From Anniella stebbinsi (lineage: Eukaryota; Chordata; Lepidosauria; Squamata; Anniellidae), in the NCBI GenBank assembly GCA_029215795.1, contig JARDYH010000003.1:12971001-13035000 (forward strand): a DNA stretch of 64,000 bases, written 5' to 3'. A program made the translations under genes and the position numbers. Numbering within the stretch: the stretch's first letter is position 1; each line of letters starts with the position of its first letter. Below, one piece after another: positions 55,675 through 63,980 of this stretch. The notes under the pieces are model-generated. The model had not been told where the DNA came from. It made no database searches and worked only from the letters and a program-made list of their open reading frames with translations.

Positions 55675-55918
55675 TAGGGTGACCAGATAAAACCCAGGTC
55701 AGGGCTCATGTAACTTTAACAGTTGTAGAGAAAAGGGAATTGCAGCCAGTTTCATTTGTATGCAATTAGTTCCTGGTGATATTCCCTCTTCATCACAACA
55801 GTTAAAGGTGCAGGCACTATACTAGAGTGACCACATACAAAACAAGGCAGGACCCCTGCAACTTTAACTGTTGTGATGAAGAGGAAATTTCACCAGGAAC
55901 TAATTGCATACAAATGAC
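55675..55918. mobile_element. Dimeric fold-back hAT-like element, copy 6, cut short
   Basis: Starts TAGGGTGACCAGAT and runs through the loop into the second half, but stops at CATACAAATGAC where the next element begins. The last ~75 bp expected from the other copies never reappears downstream. Confidence 0.82.
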
Positions 55919-56226
55919 TAGTGGTGTGCACAGACCCCCCCGGATCGGATCGGGACCGGTATCGGGACCTCCAATTTTGTCCCGGATCGGATCGGACAAA
56001 ATCAGAGGGCCCCCCGGACCGGACCGCCATTTTTTTTCCCCATAGACTTGCACTGGGGGAAACAAAGTTTTTCCCCAATGCAAGTCTATGAGGAAAAAAT
56101 GGCGACGGGTGGGTGAGGGGGGCCTAACTCCCTCCCCCCCGGGGCCGTCCGCTGTGGACGGCCCCGGCAGGTAAGCCCCCTCCCCCGCGCTCTTTATCCC
56201 CCGGGGCCGTCCACTTCCATCCGCTG
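55919..56226. mobile_element. GGATCGG-group hAT-like element, right end missing
   Basis: TAGTGGTGTGCACAGACC start, GGATCGGATCGG repeats, then the conserved fold-back core (CATAGACTTGCACTGG...CCAATGCAAGTCTATG, about 56041-56090) with CCGCCATTTTT / AAAAATGGCG. GGCAGGTAAGC donor-like text sits at about 56166. It ends abruptly at the SINE. Confidence 0.75.
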
Positions 56227-56418
56227 GAAGTATACACAGGAGTATAGGAAGCTGCCTTATACTGAGTCAGACCATTGGTCCTTCTGTCCCAGTATTGTTG
56301 AACCTAACTAGCATTGGCTCTCCGGGGTTTCTGGCAGGAATTTTTCCAGCACTGCCTGGAGATGCCATGGACTGAACTTGCAAAGCAGGTGCTCTACCAG
56401 AGTGCTACAGCCCCTGCC
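56227..56418 (-). mobile_element. tRNA-Ala-like headed SINE, antisense
   Basis: On the minus strand: GGGGCTGTAGCACTCTGGTA (A box region), GCACCTGCTTTGCAAGTTCA, CAGTCCATGGCATCTCCAGG, and a tail with CCAATGGTCTGACTCAGTAT and AAGGCAGCTTCCTATACTCC. The head resembles tRNA-Ala(UGC); the body is the same as in 61020-61215. The B-box part (TTCAGTCC) is degenerate. Confidence 0.8.
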
Positions 56419-56420
56419 TA

Positions 56421-57019
56421 TGTTTCCCAAACACAGGCATCGTGATCATAAACGTAAGTCAATGGGACAGATTTCTAACTATGATCTAAGTATCGTCTAG
56501 TTTTGTGGCATCTCTGGCAACTAAACACTGAAAGCTCCCAATGTGTTTCTCTTCCCACCTTTTGCTTGGAGAATTTTTTTGTCCCAACAACAATCACAAT
56601 GCAATCTATGTACATAAAGCTTTACACACACACACACAAAAGCAGGTTGTAGAGATGAGCAAAATAACCTTGATTTCCAGTGTTCAAACCTTGACTTGTA
56701 TGGCTCATGTAGCCAAAACATCAGCAACCATGCACAAGATGGAGGCATGAAGAGAACTGGGGCCACCCAACGGTTTGTAGACGTTCCAAAAAAAAAAAAT
56801 TCTTTAGAGGAAAAAAAATAAGCTGACGGGAGATGTAACCATGTTATGGGCACCCGACTGCATCCAGGAGTCCAACGGACCTCCCCCTGCATCCGCCCTC
56901 TCTGACCCAGCTTTCCAGGCCACATCACATTCATGGCCCTGACCTTTGGATGCCTGCATGTCCTGACGAGTGCTCAGCAGCCGTCTGCCCTCATCCAGAG
57001 CTTCCATTGCTGTGTACAG
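56421..57019. other. No feature recognised
   Basis: CA tract at about 56625-56638 and an A run at 56790-56799. The 137-residue minus-strand frame 56521-56934 has no domain. Confidence 0.45.
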
Positions 57020-57155
57020 TGGATGCTCCAGAAATCGTGTATTTCATGCCTTGCGTAAATGGAGGCTGTCATTCGCACCTTTAATCTTGCATAAATGGGG
57101 CCTTTACGGACGCCATTTACACAAGGCAGGAAATATGCAATTTCCGGAGCATCCA
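57020..57155. mobile_element. Hairpin-forming fold-back element, 136 bp
   Basis: TGGATGCTCCAGAAATCGTG on the left mirrors TGCAATTTCCGGAGCATCCA on the right. The arms go on through TTTCATGCCTTGCGTAAATG against CATTTACACAAGGCAGGAAA, about 50 bp each. No other copy seen in the window. Most likely a miniature element. Confidence 0.75.
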
Positions 57156-57784
57156 TTACCCATGAGCTGGGGTGGGTAGTGGCAGATTTCAAACATCTGT
57201 CCAAACTGGACACGGGTGAGTCTGCCCATCCATAGGAAGATGCCCCTGAAACAATCCAATTAGGGGCCGAGCATGCTCAGTGGTCATATAATACTGATCT
57301 GTGTTGTGTGTGTGGAAAGCAGGTGGGAGAGGAAATGGAATGGAGTCATGTGGAGAAGGGCATGGCTGGCTGAGTTGCTAGATGGTTCAAAATGGGATCA
57401 GAAAATACTCCACTCTACAACACTTTCTTGAAGGTCTCACTTGTAGACTGTTAAAAAAAAAAAGTGTGTTTTTCCCCTGACCTAAATTACTGATCTAGTT
57501 ATATGCTAAAACAGTTTAAGCTGGTGTTTTAGCAAGCTGACACCTCCTGTAGTCAGGGTACTGAATTGTTGCAGAAGCATTTCCTGTGTTGTGCTTCATA
57601 GCACAAACTCACTTGGGGCTATCTGCACCAAATACATTATCACTGAGTTCCAAAATGTTTTCCTGTGGCCATGGCAGAGCCATAGATATTTAAGGGATTT
57701 GTTGGTTCACCACTATAGAGCAAACAACCAATTCTGTATTAAACCCCCACTTTGGGAGAGTTTCAGGGATGTTTTTGTTTCTAA
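57156..57784. other. No feature recognised
   Basis: Unique-looking, with a short A run near 57451-57462. Confidence 0.45.
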
Positions 57785-57787
57785 AAC

Positions 57788-57836
<49 letters not shown>

Positions 57837-57995
57837 TGTATCCCACCTTTTTCCCAATAGTGGGCCTCAGGGTGGCTTTACCAAATTAAAACATATACAA
57901 TTAAAACATAGAAATAGACATATACAAAAGTTTAAAAATATAATTAAATGTGCTTCAGTATGAAAACATTTAAAATACAAATAATAATGTCTTAG
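57785..57995 (-). mobile_element. L2-like LINE 3' end, antisense, with (ATT)n
   Basis: (ATT)n at 57789-57836, then TTTGTATCCCACCTTTTTCC and CAATAGTGGGCCTCAGGGTG. Together these are the complement of a CTGAGG..GGTGGGATACAAAT-type L2 end. AT-rich antisense 3' UTR follows. Confidence 0.7.
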
Positions 57996-58157
57996 TGAAG
58001 CTTGTGCCCAGTTGTGAATCACCCCAAAACATAACATCTATCACCCCAAAAGAGGACAAAGTAGGATATCAATTTGCAAAAAAAAGCATATGCTAATTTA
58101 TACGTATCAATGCAAATATGGAATTAGTTATTATAATTTAAATATAAAAACAGTATA

Positions 58158-58159
58158 TT

Positions 58160-58202
<43 letters not shown>

Positions 58203-58430
58203 TTTGACTTGTACCCCACAGGTGACCTGTGTGCCTGGCTCAGTCAGCTGTCCAGGCACTGTTGATGGGCATCTTCAAGGCCCAGCTGTGCCTTCAGGAT
58301 GGTCCTTTTACCTTTATCTTGGACTTGCACTGGATAATCTTTCAAGCAGTGGAGGCCTTCAAAATAGAGGGAGGCCTCTGGCAGTCCTTCAAGCAGAGGA
58401 CTGTCCTCTGTCCAAGAGGACACATGGCCA
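58158..58430 (-). mobile_element. LINE-like end with (TTTA)n, joined to GGACTGTCCTCTG repeat
   Basis: (ATTT)n at 58160-58204 followed by GACTTGTACCCCACAGGTGA, an antisense LINE-tail style. From about 58330, GAGGCCTTCAAAATAGAGGG and AGAGGACTGTCCTCTGTCCA match 9120-9225 and 45625-45745. Confidence 0.5.
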
Positions 58431-58854
58431 CACCACCAGGAAGCCAGCTCCAGATACGTCTCGCCTTTCCCAATTATTCCAATTTCTGATCATACCTGCC
58501 GTTCTTTTACTTGCAAAGCAGGGCAGGGGGAGAAGGAAAATGGACACATCAATGGATGTAGGACATTCTGAAGATTATTTAGCTAAATACCACTTGAAAT
58601 CAAAAGGGAAAGGTGGGCACAAAGGCCAATAATAGGTAGAAAAAGAATTGCACACAAAAAATCCTATTTGTAGTTCATCTCCTCTCCCTGATAAATTTCC
58701 TCCAACTGGAGTTTTCATAAGGTTGTGCTTGACGGAACATATACTCCAGCAGTACTTCGAAGGGACAATCATTGCTAGCTGTTGTGTTAAAATGATATTA
58801 ATGTTTTCAAATCCACTTCCTATTTTTCCTGCTAAAATCCCAGCCAAGCACAAT
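58431..58854. other. No feature recognised
   Basis: Unique-looking. Confidence 0.45.
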
Positions 58855-59065
58855 CTTCAACAGACCCCAAAATGTGCATATAAGGGGAAAGTGTGCACAA
58901 AATGCATATATTTGGGAAACAAATGCACAAAACTGCATTTCTGCAGGAAATGTGTACCATAAAAAAAAAAGCTATGAATTTTCATATGGATTTTAAAAAA
59001 AATACCTATATGTGAATTTCTGCAGAAATGGGGCAGGACCAATCCTAAAAAAAACACCCCTGACA
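58855..59065. repeat. GCATTT-type degenerate repeat family, copy 4
   Basis: AATGTGCATATAAGGGGAAA, GTGTGCACAAAATGCATATA and AACTGCATTTCTGCAGGAAA; spaced ATGCA words. Confidence 0.55.
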
Positions 59066-59254
59066 ATCTCAATGGGATTGAGATTAACAGATCTCTCCAT
59101 CCTTACTCTTCCCCTGCTGAATCAGGGGACTCTGATAGACTGAGTAATACAGTATGAGTGATGGTAGAGCATCCAGGGATGTCTGTCGACAGGAAATCTG
59201 GCCCATTTGGGGCTCACTGGATTTGTGTGTTGCCCCAGACTTGACTTACATTTG

Positions 59255-59460
59255 TGACGCTGAGCTGTAGGAACTTTTTAAATTTAAATCCTGGAACTTT
59301 TAAAATTTGCATCAATAGCAATTTGAGCAAACTCCGGGCTGATTTTTGGGCAAATTACACAAATTGTGGCAGTGATTTTGGCAAATTACTATTTACGCAA
59401 ATAAAGAAAAACCTAAAAGAAATCTGCACACTGGCCCGACTCGGTGCAGAATGAGTGAGC
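59255..59460. mobile_element. CAAATTTGC family, copy 3, decayed
   Basis: AATTTGCATCAATAGCAATT, GGCAAATTACACAAATTGTG and CTGCACACTGGCCCGACTCG correspond to the order at 15108 and 38405; the inverted arms are much eroded. Confidence 0.5.
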
Positions 59461-59984
59461 CAGCTCACGGGAAAGCGAGCCAAAATATGGAAGGGCAAGC
59501 TGATGAAGGCTCAATGATCTCCACCACAACCCTGGATGGATTCCTCTGACATCCTCCATCAGCAGCAGATGCAGAGTCTGCCTTCACACCCAGTTTCCCA
59601 CACATCACGTGTTCTGTCCCAGATTGTGTCACCTGGCAGAATCCTATGAGGAGTTTTGTTACCAAAAGTTAGCGGCTCTCCATTGAGGCCATAATAGACT
59701 CACTGAGGGTGGAGGGGGGGGGCGTTGAGGACCCTCAACACCCTGGAGCAGCCCCTGGTTCTCCCTCAATCCCTTGGAAAAATAATCAATGCCCTCCTCC
59801 ATTTGTCTCTTAAGGACAGGATTGCAGCCTGAGCGTGCGTTAAGTTTCAGCACCCTGCAAATATTATCTTCCCGCTCCTTCCTTGTTGAATCTTTTGTTA
59901 AAAAAAGGAATCTGTACCTTCAATTCCCTCTGCTTCTTTCTCCACCCCCTCCTCACTCCGTCTCTCTTGGTGGGCATTAACTAC
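59461..59984. other. No feature recognised
   Basis: Unclassified; short G run at about 59711-59720. Confidence 0.45.
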
Positions 59985-60310
59985 GCTGACAGGTTGTCAG
60001 GCTGGAATAAGGAAATAAAACACTTAAACATTGTTTCCTGATGTATGCATTCATCTCTTCTGCCAAATACAGATATTGAGGAGATGCTTCACTCTTGTCA
60101 GCTGGCAAAATTATACCCCAAGCTCACATAGCAACACAACACGCCAGACTTCTAGGTTTAGCTGATCGGTCTTCCCAATCCGACGCTCATCAAAGCCCCG
60201 CTTGTGGGGAAACCTTGTGGACATAGAGTTCTTACAGCTTTTGGTGATGATTTAATTAGGGCTCGTTTTGTTTTTAAGTGGCAACAATGCCCTTAAAACG
60301 GCATTTGTGT
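59985..60310. promoter_or_regulatory. Candidate conserved non-coding element
   Basis: Repeat-free; CTGACAGGTTGTCAGGCTGG, CTTGTCAGCTGGCAAAATTA, GGTGATGATTTAATTAGGGC and CAACAATGCCCTTAAAACGG. Includes TGACAG (MEIS/TGIF-like), CAGCTG (E-box) and TTTAATTAG. Inference from texture. Confidence 0.33.
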
Positions 60311-60522
60311 AGTCTTTTTCCCCCTACTCAAGACTTCAAAACACACCCACCCAAGAAAACCAACCCCAGACTAAAACAGGGAAAAGAAATAAACAGGACG
60401 GGACATTTGTGTGTACAAATGAGCATCCTATCTCAGGGCCCACACAAACACCCATATTTTGTAGGAACTCCAGACATTGAAACGAGAAAACTCACAGCAC
60501 ATGGGAACCTGCACGTGGAGCA

Positions 60523-60741
60523 GCGGAGGCTGGGGGCTTCAATTTCAGTGGGGTTGTATATCCATTCTGGGTTGGAGTCAGAACAAGCCAGAACTCTGAA
60601 GGAGCTATCCAATGTGCTGAACCCATTTTGGGGGGTTGGATTCAGCACCTTGGACAGGTCCTTTAAAATTCTGTCTGGTTCTGCCTCAAACCCAGAATGG
60701 TTTCGCAGCCCCACCAAATCAGAGCCACCAGCCTCCACTGG
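60523..60741. mobile_element. Fold-back element, GGAGGCTGG family, best copy
   Basis: GGAGGCTGGGGGCTTCAATT on the left mirrors ATCAGAGCCACCAGCCTCC on the right. Inner arms CATTCTGGGTTGGAGTCAGA against TCTGCCTCAAACCCAGAATG and GAGCTATCCAATGTGCTGA against TCAGCACCTTGGACAGGTC. The 183- and 153-residue open frames across it on both strands are by-products of the symmetry. Confidence 0.8.
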
Positions 60742-61019
60742 TGTAGCGTGCTTTTGCTCAGGGTTAGAGGCACTGTGTTCCTTCCCCCTATCTTCCACCC
60801 CCTTTATTTCCTTCTCCAGACCCCAATAATCAGTCAGCATTCCATTGCCACTGAGCACACTGAATCCTCCCTGGGCTGTTTTGGGGGTTCCCATTCCTAG
60901 GTTCCCCTAAAGATTATTTGACTTCTGCAGCACTTCTGCAACACTTTTCAGGCTTCCTTTGGACTACTGCAGGTCTTTCAAGGTCTTCAGTTGGAGTAGG
61001 GTTCTCCATGGAGTCAAAG

Positions 61020-61215
61020 GGAGGAGCTATAGCTCAGTGGTGGAGAGCATGCTCAGCATGCAAAAAGGTCCCAGGGTTAAATCCCTGCCCTATGAAGGAG
61101 GGCTAGGAAAGAATCCGACCTGAAAGCCTCAAGAGCCACTGCCAGTCAGTGTCGACAATACCAGGCTAGATGGACCAGTGGTTGGAGTCAGTATAAGGAG
61201 TTTCTTATACTCCTG
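61020..61215 (+). mobile_element. tRNA-Ala-like headed SINE, sense
   Basis: GAGCTATAGCTCAGTGG carries an A-box match TAGCTCAGTGG (61030-61040), and GGTTAAATCCC (61075-61085) is a B box with one change. The body has CCACTGCCAGTCAGTGTCGA, CTAGATGGACCAGTGG and AGTCAGTATAAGGAG. The arms of the tRNA no longer fold cleanly, so it is a SINE head rather than a functional tRNA. Same family as 56227-56418. Confidence 0.85.
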
Positions 61216-61429
61216 TGAAGTTCCATGCCTCTTCCCCCCTAATGGTTTTTCAGGGTCTGGGTCAGATGGGATGCTCACACAGCCCCCTTCTCTGGGACAT
61301 CTGCGAAATTCATTTGGTTTTGATCAGAATTTACCCACTTCTCGCCTCCCAAAACAGGAAACGGACGGAATGCAACCTGTGCTCAGCATCCATACGTTTC
61401 TGGGCTCGCAATGCCATTGGCAGGATAAA

Positions 61430-61572
61430 ACCAATGCATTCAGGAAAAATGCGACCATGTGGAAATGTGCACGAAAGAATGCGTACTCTTGAGAAGTATA
61501 CACAAATGTTTTCATTGATGCGAGAAAAATGCATACCTTTCAAAAATGTACACAAGTGATGTGCATATTTAG
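61430..61572. repeat. GCATTT-type family, copy 5, left part
   Basis: AATGCATTCAGGAAAAATGC, GTGCACGAAAGAATGCGTAC and AAAAATGCATACCTTTC; split from its right part (63068-63215) by the hAT-like insertion. Confidence 0.6.
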
Positions 61573-61930
61573 TAGGGATGTGCACTGGATCGGACCCGAT
61601 CCACGATCCGAGTCCGGTCCAGTGGGAAATCGGATAAATTATCCGATTTCCGATCCCGCAGCTGGATCGGCCGATCCAATCCGAACCGGTCCGAAAAGGC
61701 TCCGAACCGGATCGGCGGATCGGCAGGCGCCCACTGGCGCCCACCGCCGCTTCCATTGGCGGGCGCCAGCGGGCGCCCGCCGATGAAAGTGGACAGCGGG
61801 GGGGGGAGGAGGGTGGCGCTTACCTTCTCGGCCCGTCCACTCCCGTCCGGCACTAGCAGCTACTACCAGGGGGCTCCGCGGCCTGCTCCAGGGTGGTAGT
61901 AGCCGCCAGCGCCGGACGGGAGCGGACGGG

Positions 61931-62660
61931 CCGAGAAGGTAAGCAGGGGGTGCGTGGAGGGGAGGAGGGGGCACGCGGAGGGGGGGAGGGGGGCCCTTAC
62001 CTTCCCGGCCCGGCCGCTCCCGTCCAGCGCCGGCGACTACTACTACCAGCAGGCTCCGCGGCCTGCTCTAGGGTGGCGCGCCGGGTGATGTCATCACCCG
62101 GCACGCTACTCTAGAGCAGGCCGCGGAGCCCGCTGCTAGTAGCTGCCGGCCCCGGACGGGAGCGGACAGGCCGAGAAGGTAAGCAGGGGGTGCGTGGAGG
62201 GGAGGAGGGGGCGCACGGAGGGGGGGAGGGGGGCCCTTACCTTCCCGGCCCGGCCGCTCCCGTCCGGCGCTGGCGACTACTACTACCAGCAGGCTCCGCG
62301 GCCTGCTCTAGGGTGGCGCGCCGGGTGATGTCATCACCCGGCGCGCTACTCTAGAGCAGGCCACGGAGCCCGCTGGTAGTAGCCGCCGGCTCCGGACGGG
62401 AGCGGACGGGCTGAGAAGGTAAGCAGGGGGTGCGTGGAGGGGAGGAGGGGGCGCGCGGAGGGGGGAGGGGGGCCCTTACCTTCCCGGCCCGTTCGCTTCC
62501 GTCCGGGGCCGGCGGCTACTACTAGCAGGCTCCGCGGCCTACTCCAGGGTGGCGCGCCGGGTGATGTCATCACCCGGCGCGCTACTTGAGAGTAGGCCGT
62601 GGAGCCCGCTGGTAGTAGCCGCCGGCGCCGGACGGGAGCAGACGGGCCGAGAAGGTAAGC
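61931..62660. repeat. 240-bp GC-rich tandem array with palindromic units
   Basis: GAGAAGGTAAGC occurs at about 61933, 62173, 62413 and 62649, so periods are 240, 240 and 236. Each unit has one forward AGAAGGTAAGC and one reversed GCCCTTACCTTCCCGG. It also has a near-perfect hairpin GGCCTGCTCTAGGGTGGCGC...TAGAGCAGGCC centred on TGATGTCATCA (62086, 62326, 62562). Later units differ by few bases, so the array is recent. Confidence 0.85.
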
Positions 62661-62851
62661 AGTGGCGGGGAAGGGGGCTTACCCCCCCCGGAGCCGTCCG
62701 CTTCTATCCGCTGGCGCCCGCGGGCGCCAGCGGATGGAAGCAGACGGCCCCAGGGGGGGTAGGGAGCGCGGGGGAGGGGGCTTACCTGCCGGGGCCATCC
62801 ACAGCGGACGGCCCCGGGGGGGGAGGGAGTTAGGCCCCCCCTCACCCACCC

Positions 62852-62914
62852 GCCGCCATTTTTTCCTCATAGACTTGCATTGCAATGCAAGTCTATGGGG
62901 AAAAAAATGGCGGC
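62852..62914. repeat. Near-perfect 60-bp palindrome with ATGGCGGC edges
   Basis: A perfect 30-bp palindrome (62868-62897) on CATAGACTTGCATTG, extended with one mismatch to GCCGCCATTTTTT on the left and AAAAAAATGGCGGC on the right. The edges match the YY1 consensus (AAnATGGCGGC) facing outward on opposite strands. Confidence 0.85.
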
Positions 62915-63067
62915 CGATCCAAAAATTTACGATTTTTGGGTCGGGATCGGACTCGATCCAGTCCGGGGGGCCTCCGATTTTGTCTGAACCGGTCCGTGAC
63001 AAAATTGGAGGTCCCGATCCAGGTCCCGATCCGATCCGGGGGGTCCGTGCACACCCCTAATATTTAG

Positions 63068-63215
63068 AAACATGCACACAAAAATGTGTGTGAGCTTTCA
63101 TGCAAAAAGGAGAAGACCCCCCCAAAGCTCGCAATCTGATACAGTCACGAGTCTAAACAAGCTTCGAGGTGGAATTCAGAGAGCCTTGACAAGCAAAAGT
63201 TTCGCTGAATCTCAT
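63068..63215. repeat. GCATTT-type family, copy 5, right part
   Basis: ACATGCACACAAAAATGTG, TCATGCAAAAAGGAGAAG, and the family's ending GCAATCTGATACAGTCACGA, AACAAGCTTCGAGGTGGAAT, CAAGCAAAAGTTTCGCTGAA. Continues 61430-61572 across the insertion. Confidence 0.6.
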
Positions 63216-63534
63216 ATTCCTAGCAGTGCCCCAGAACCCTAGCAGGACCCACTGCCTGTCCCCCCCCCCTTGAATAGTGCCAGGCAACTGCATCTGCCCA
63301 TCGTTTCAATCTCCCATCATGCCACCAACCTTGTGTCACTCTGAGGCACTGTGGGAAATTAAAAGGGAAGCTAGTTCCAGCTGTACAGTTGTTCTTGTAT
63401 GCTGCCACTATAGCCAGTTAAGTGCACAATAGCGCCCTGACAAAGGAGAACACCCTTTCAAACTTGGATCCAGCCCTCACTTTGACACATTCATCCATTG
63501 ATAGCCTTGAATCTTCTCTGCTTTCTGTCTCATT
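63216..63534. other. No feature recognised
   Basis: Unclassified; C run near 63259-63268. Confidence 0.45.
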
Positions 63535-63835
63535 CATTCATTCATTACATTTCAATATCCCTCAATAGCTAAAGCTCTCTGGGCAGCTCACCCCGTGATA
63601 AAACAAAAATAATAAAACCTTTGACATTCAAACTTGTGAAACACTTTGAAGACCATTAAAAACATTTGACAATAAAACTACCAGGACCTGATAAAAATAA
63701 TAATTTAAAAAAGGCCCGTCATATGCTGTCAAATGCCTGGGAGTAGAAGGAAGTCTTAACTTGGTGCTGAAAAGATGATAACGTGGGCATCAGACGGACT
63801 TCAATAGAGTCTTCAACTCTTAAAATTTACAATCT
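63535..63835 (-). mobile_element. LINE-like 3' region, antisense
   Basis: TTCATTACATTTCAATATCC, TAGCTAAAGCTCTCTGGGCA, ATAAAACAAAAATAATAAAA and GGGAGTAGAAGGAAGTCTTA keep the order of a common reptile antisense LINE end (complement of a GAGAGCTT..GGGCGG..AATGAATGAA-type tail). Family not certain. Confidence 0.55.
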
Positions 63836-63900
63836 AAGCTCCTAGGTTCTGTGGGAGGTTTTTGGCTATGGAACTCTGTAAAGTACATTGATGTAGTTGT

Positions 63901-63901
<1 letters not shown>

Positions 63902-63932
<31 letters not shown>

Positions 63933-63980
63933 AGGAGGAAGAGGAGGAGGAGGAAGAAGGAGGAGGAGGAGGAGGAGGAT
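63902..63980. repeat. GGA/GAA purine tract
   Basis: Continuous AGG/AAG triplets on the plus strand, all purine for about 75 bases. Confidence 0.92.

Larger units (their letters stand above)
61573..63059. mobile_element. Largest GGATCGG-group hAT-like element, 1487 bp, GC-rich
   Basis: TAGGGATGTGCACTGGATCG at the left, GGTCCGTGCACACCCCTA at the right, exact duplication ATATTTAG (61565-61572, 63060-63067). Outer zones hold GATCCGATCC / CCGGTCCG repeats. The middle is a 240-bp tandem array (about 61931-62647) with GC palindromes. Near the right lie the CATAGACTTGCATTG fold-back core and paired ATGGCGGC words. Open frames throughout (Pro/Arg/Gly-rich) are GC-driven. No transposase. Confidence 0.92.

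Noticed and set aside
60278..60894. 183- and 153-residue frames on opposite strands
   Set aside because: They cross a fold-back repeat, whose symmetry opens matching frames on both strands; no family features.
61020..61095. Functional tRNA-Ala gene
   Set aside because: A and B boxes are present but the stems do not pair well and SINE body sequence follows directly.
61529..63067. Many Pro/Gly/Arg-rich frames around the GC-rich element
   Set aside because: Stop codons are rare in GC-rich DNA; frames end with the array and repeat with it.
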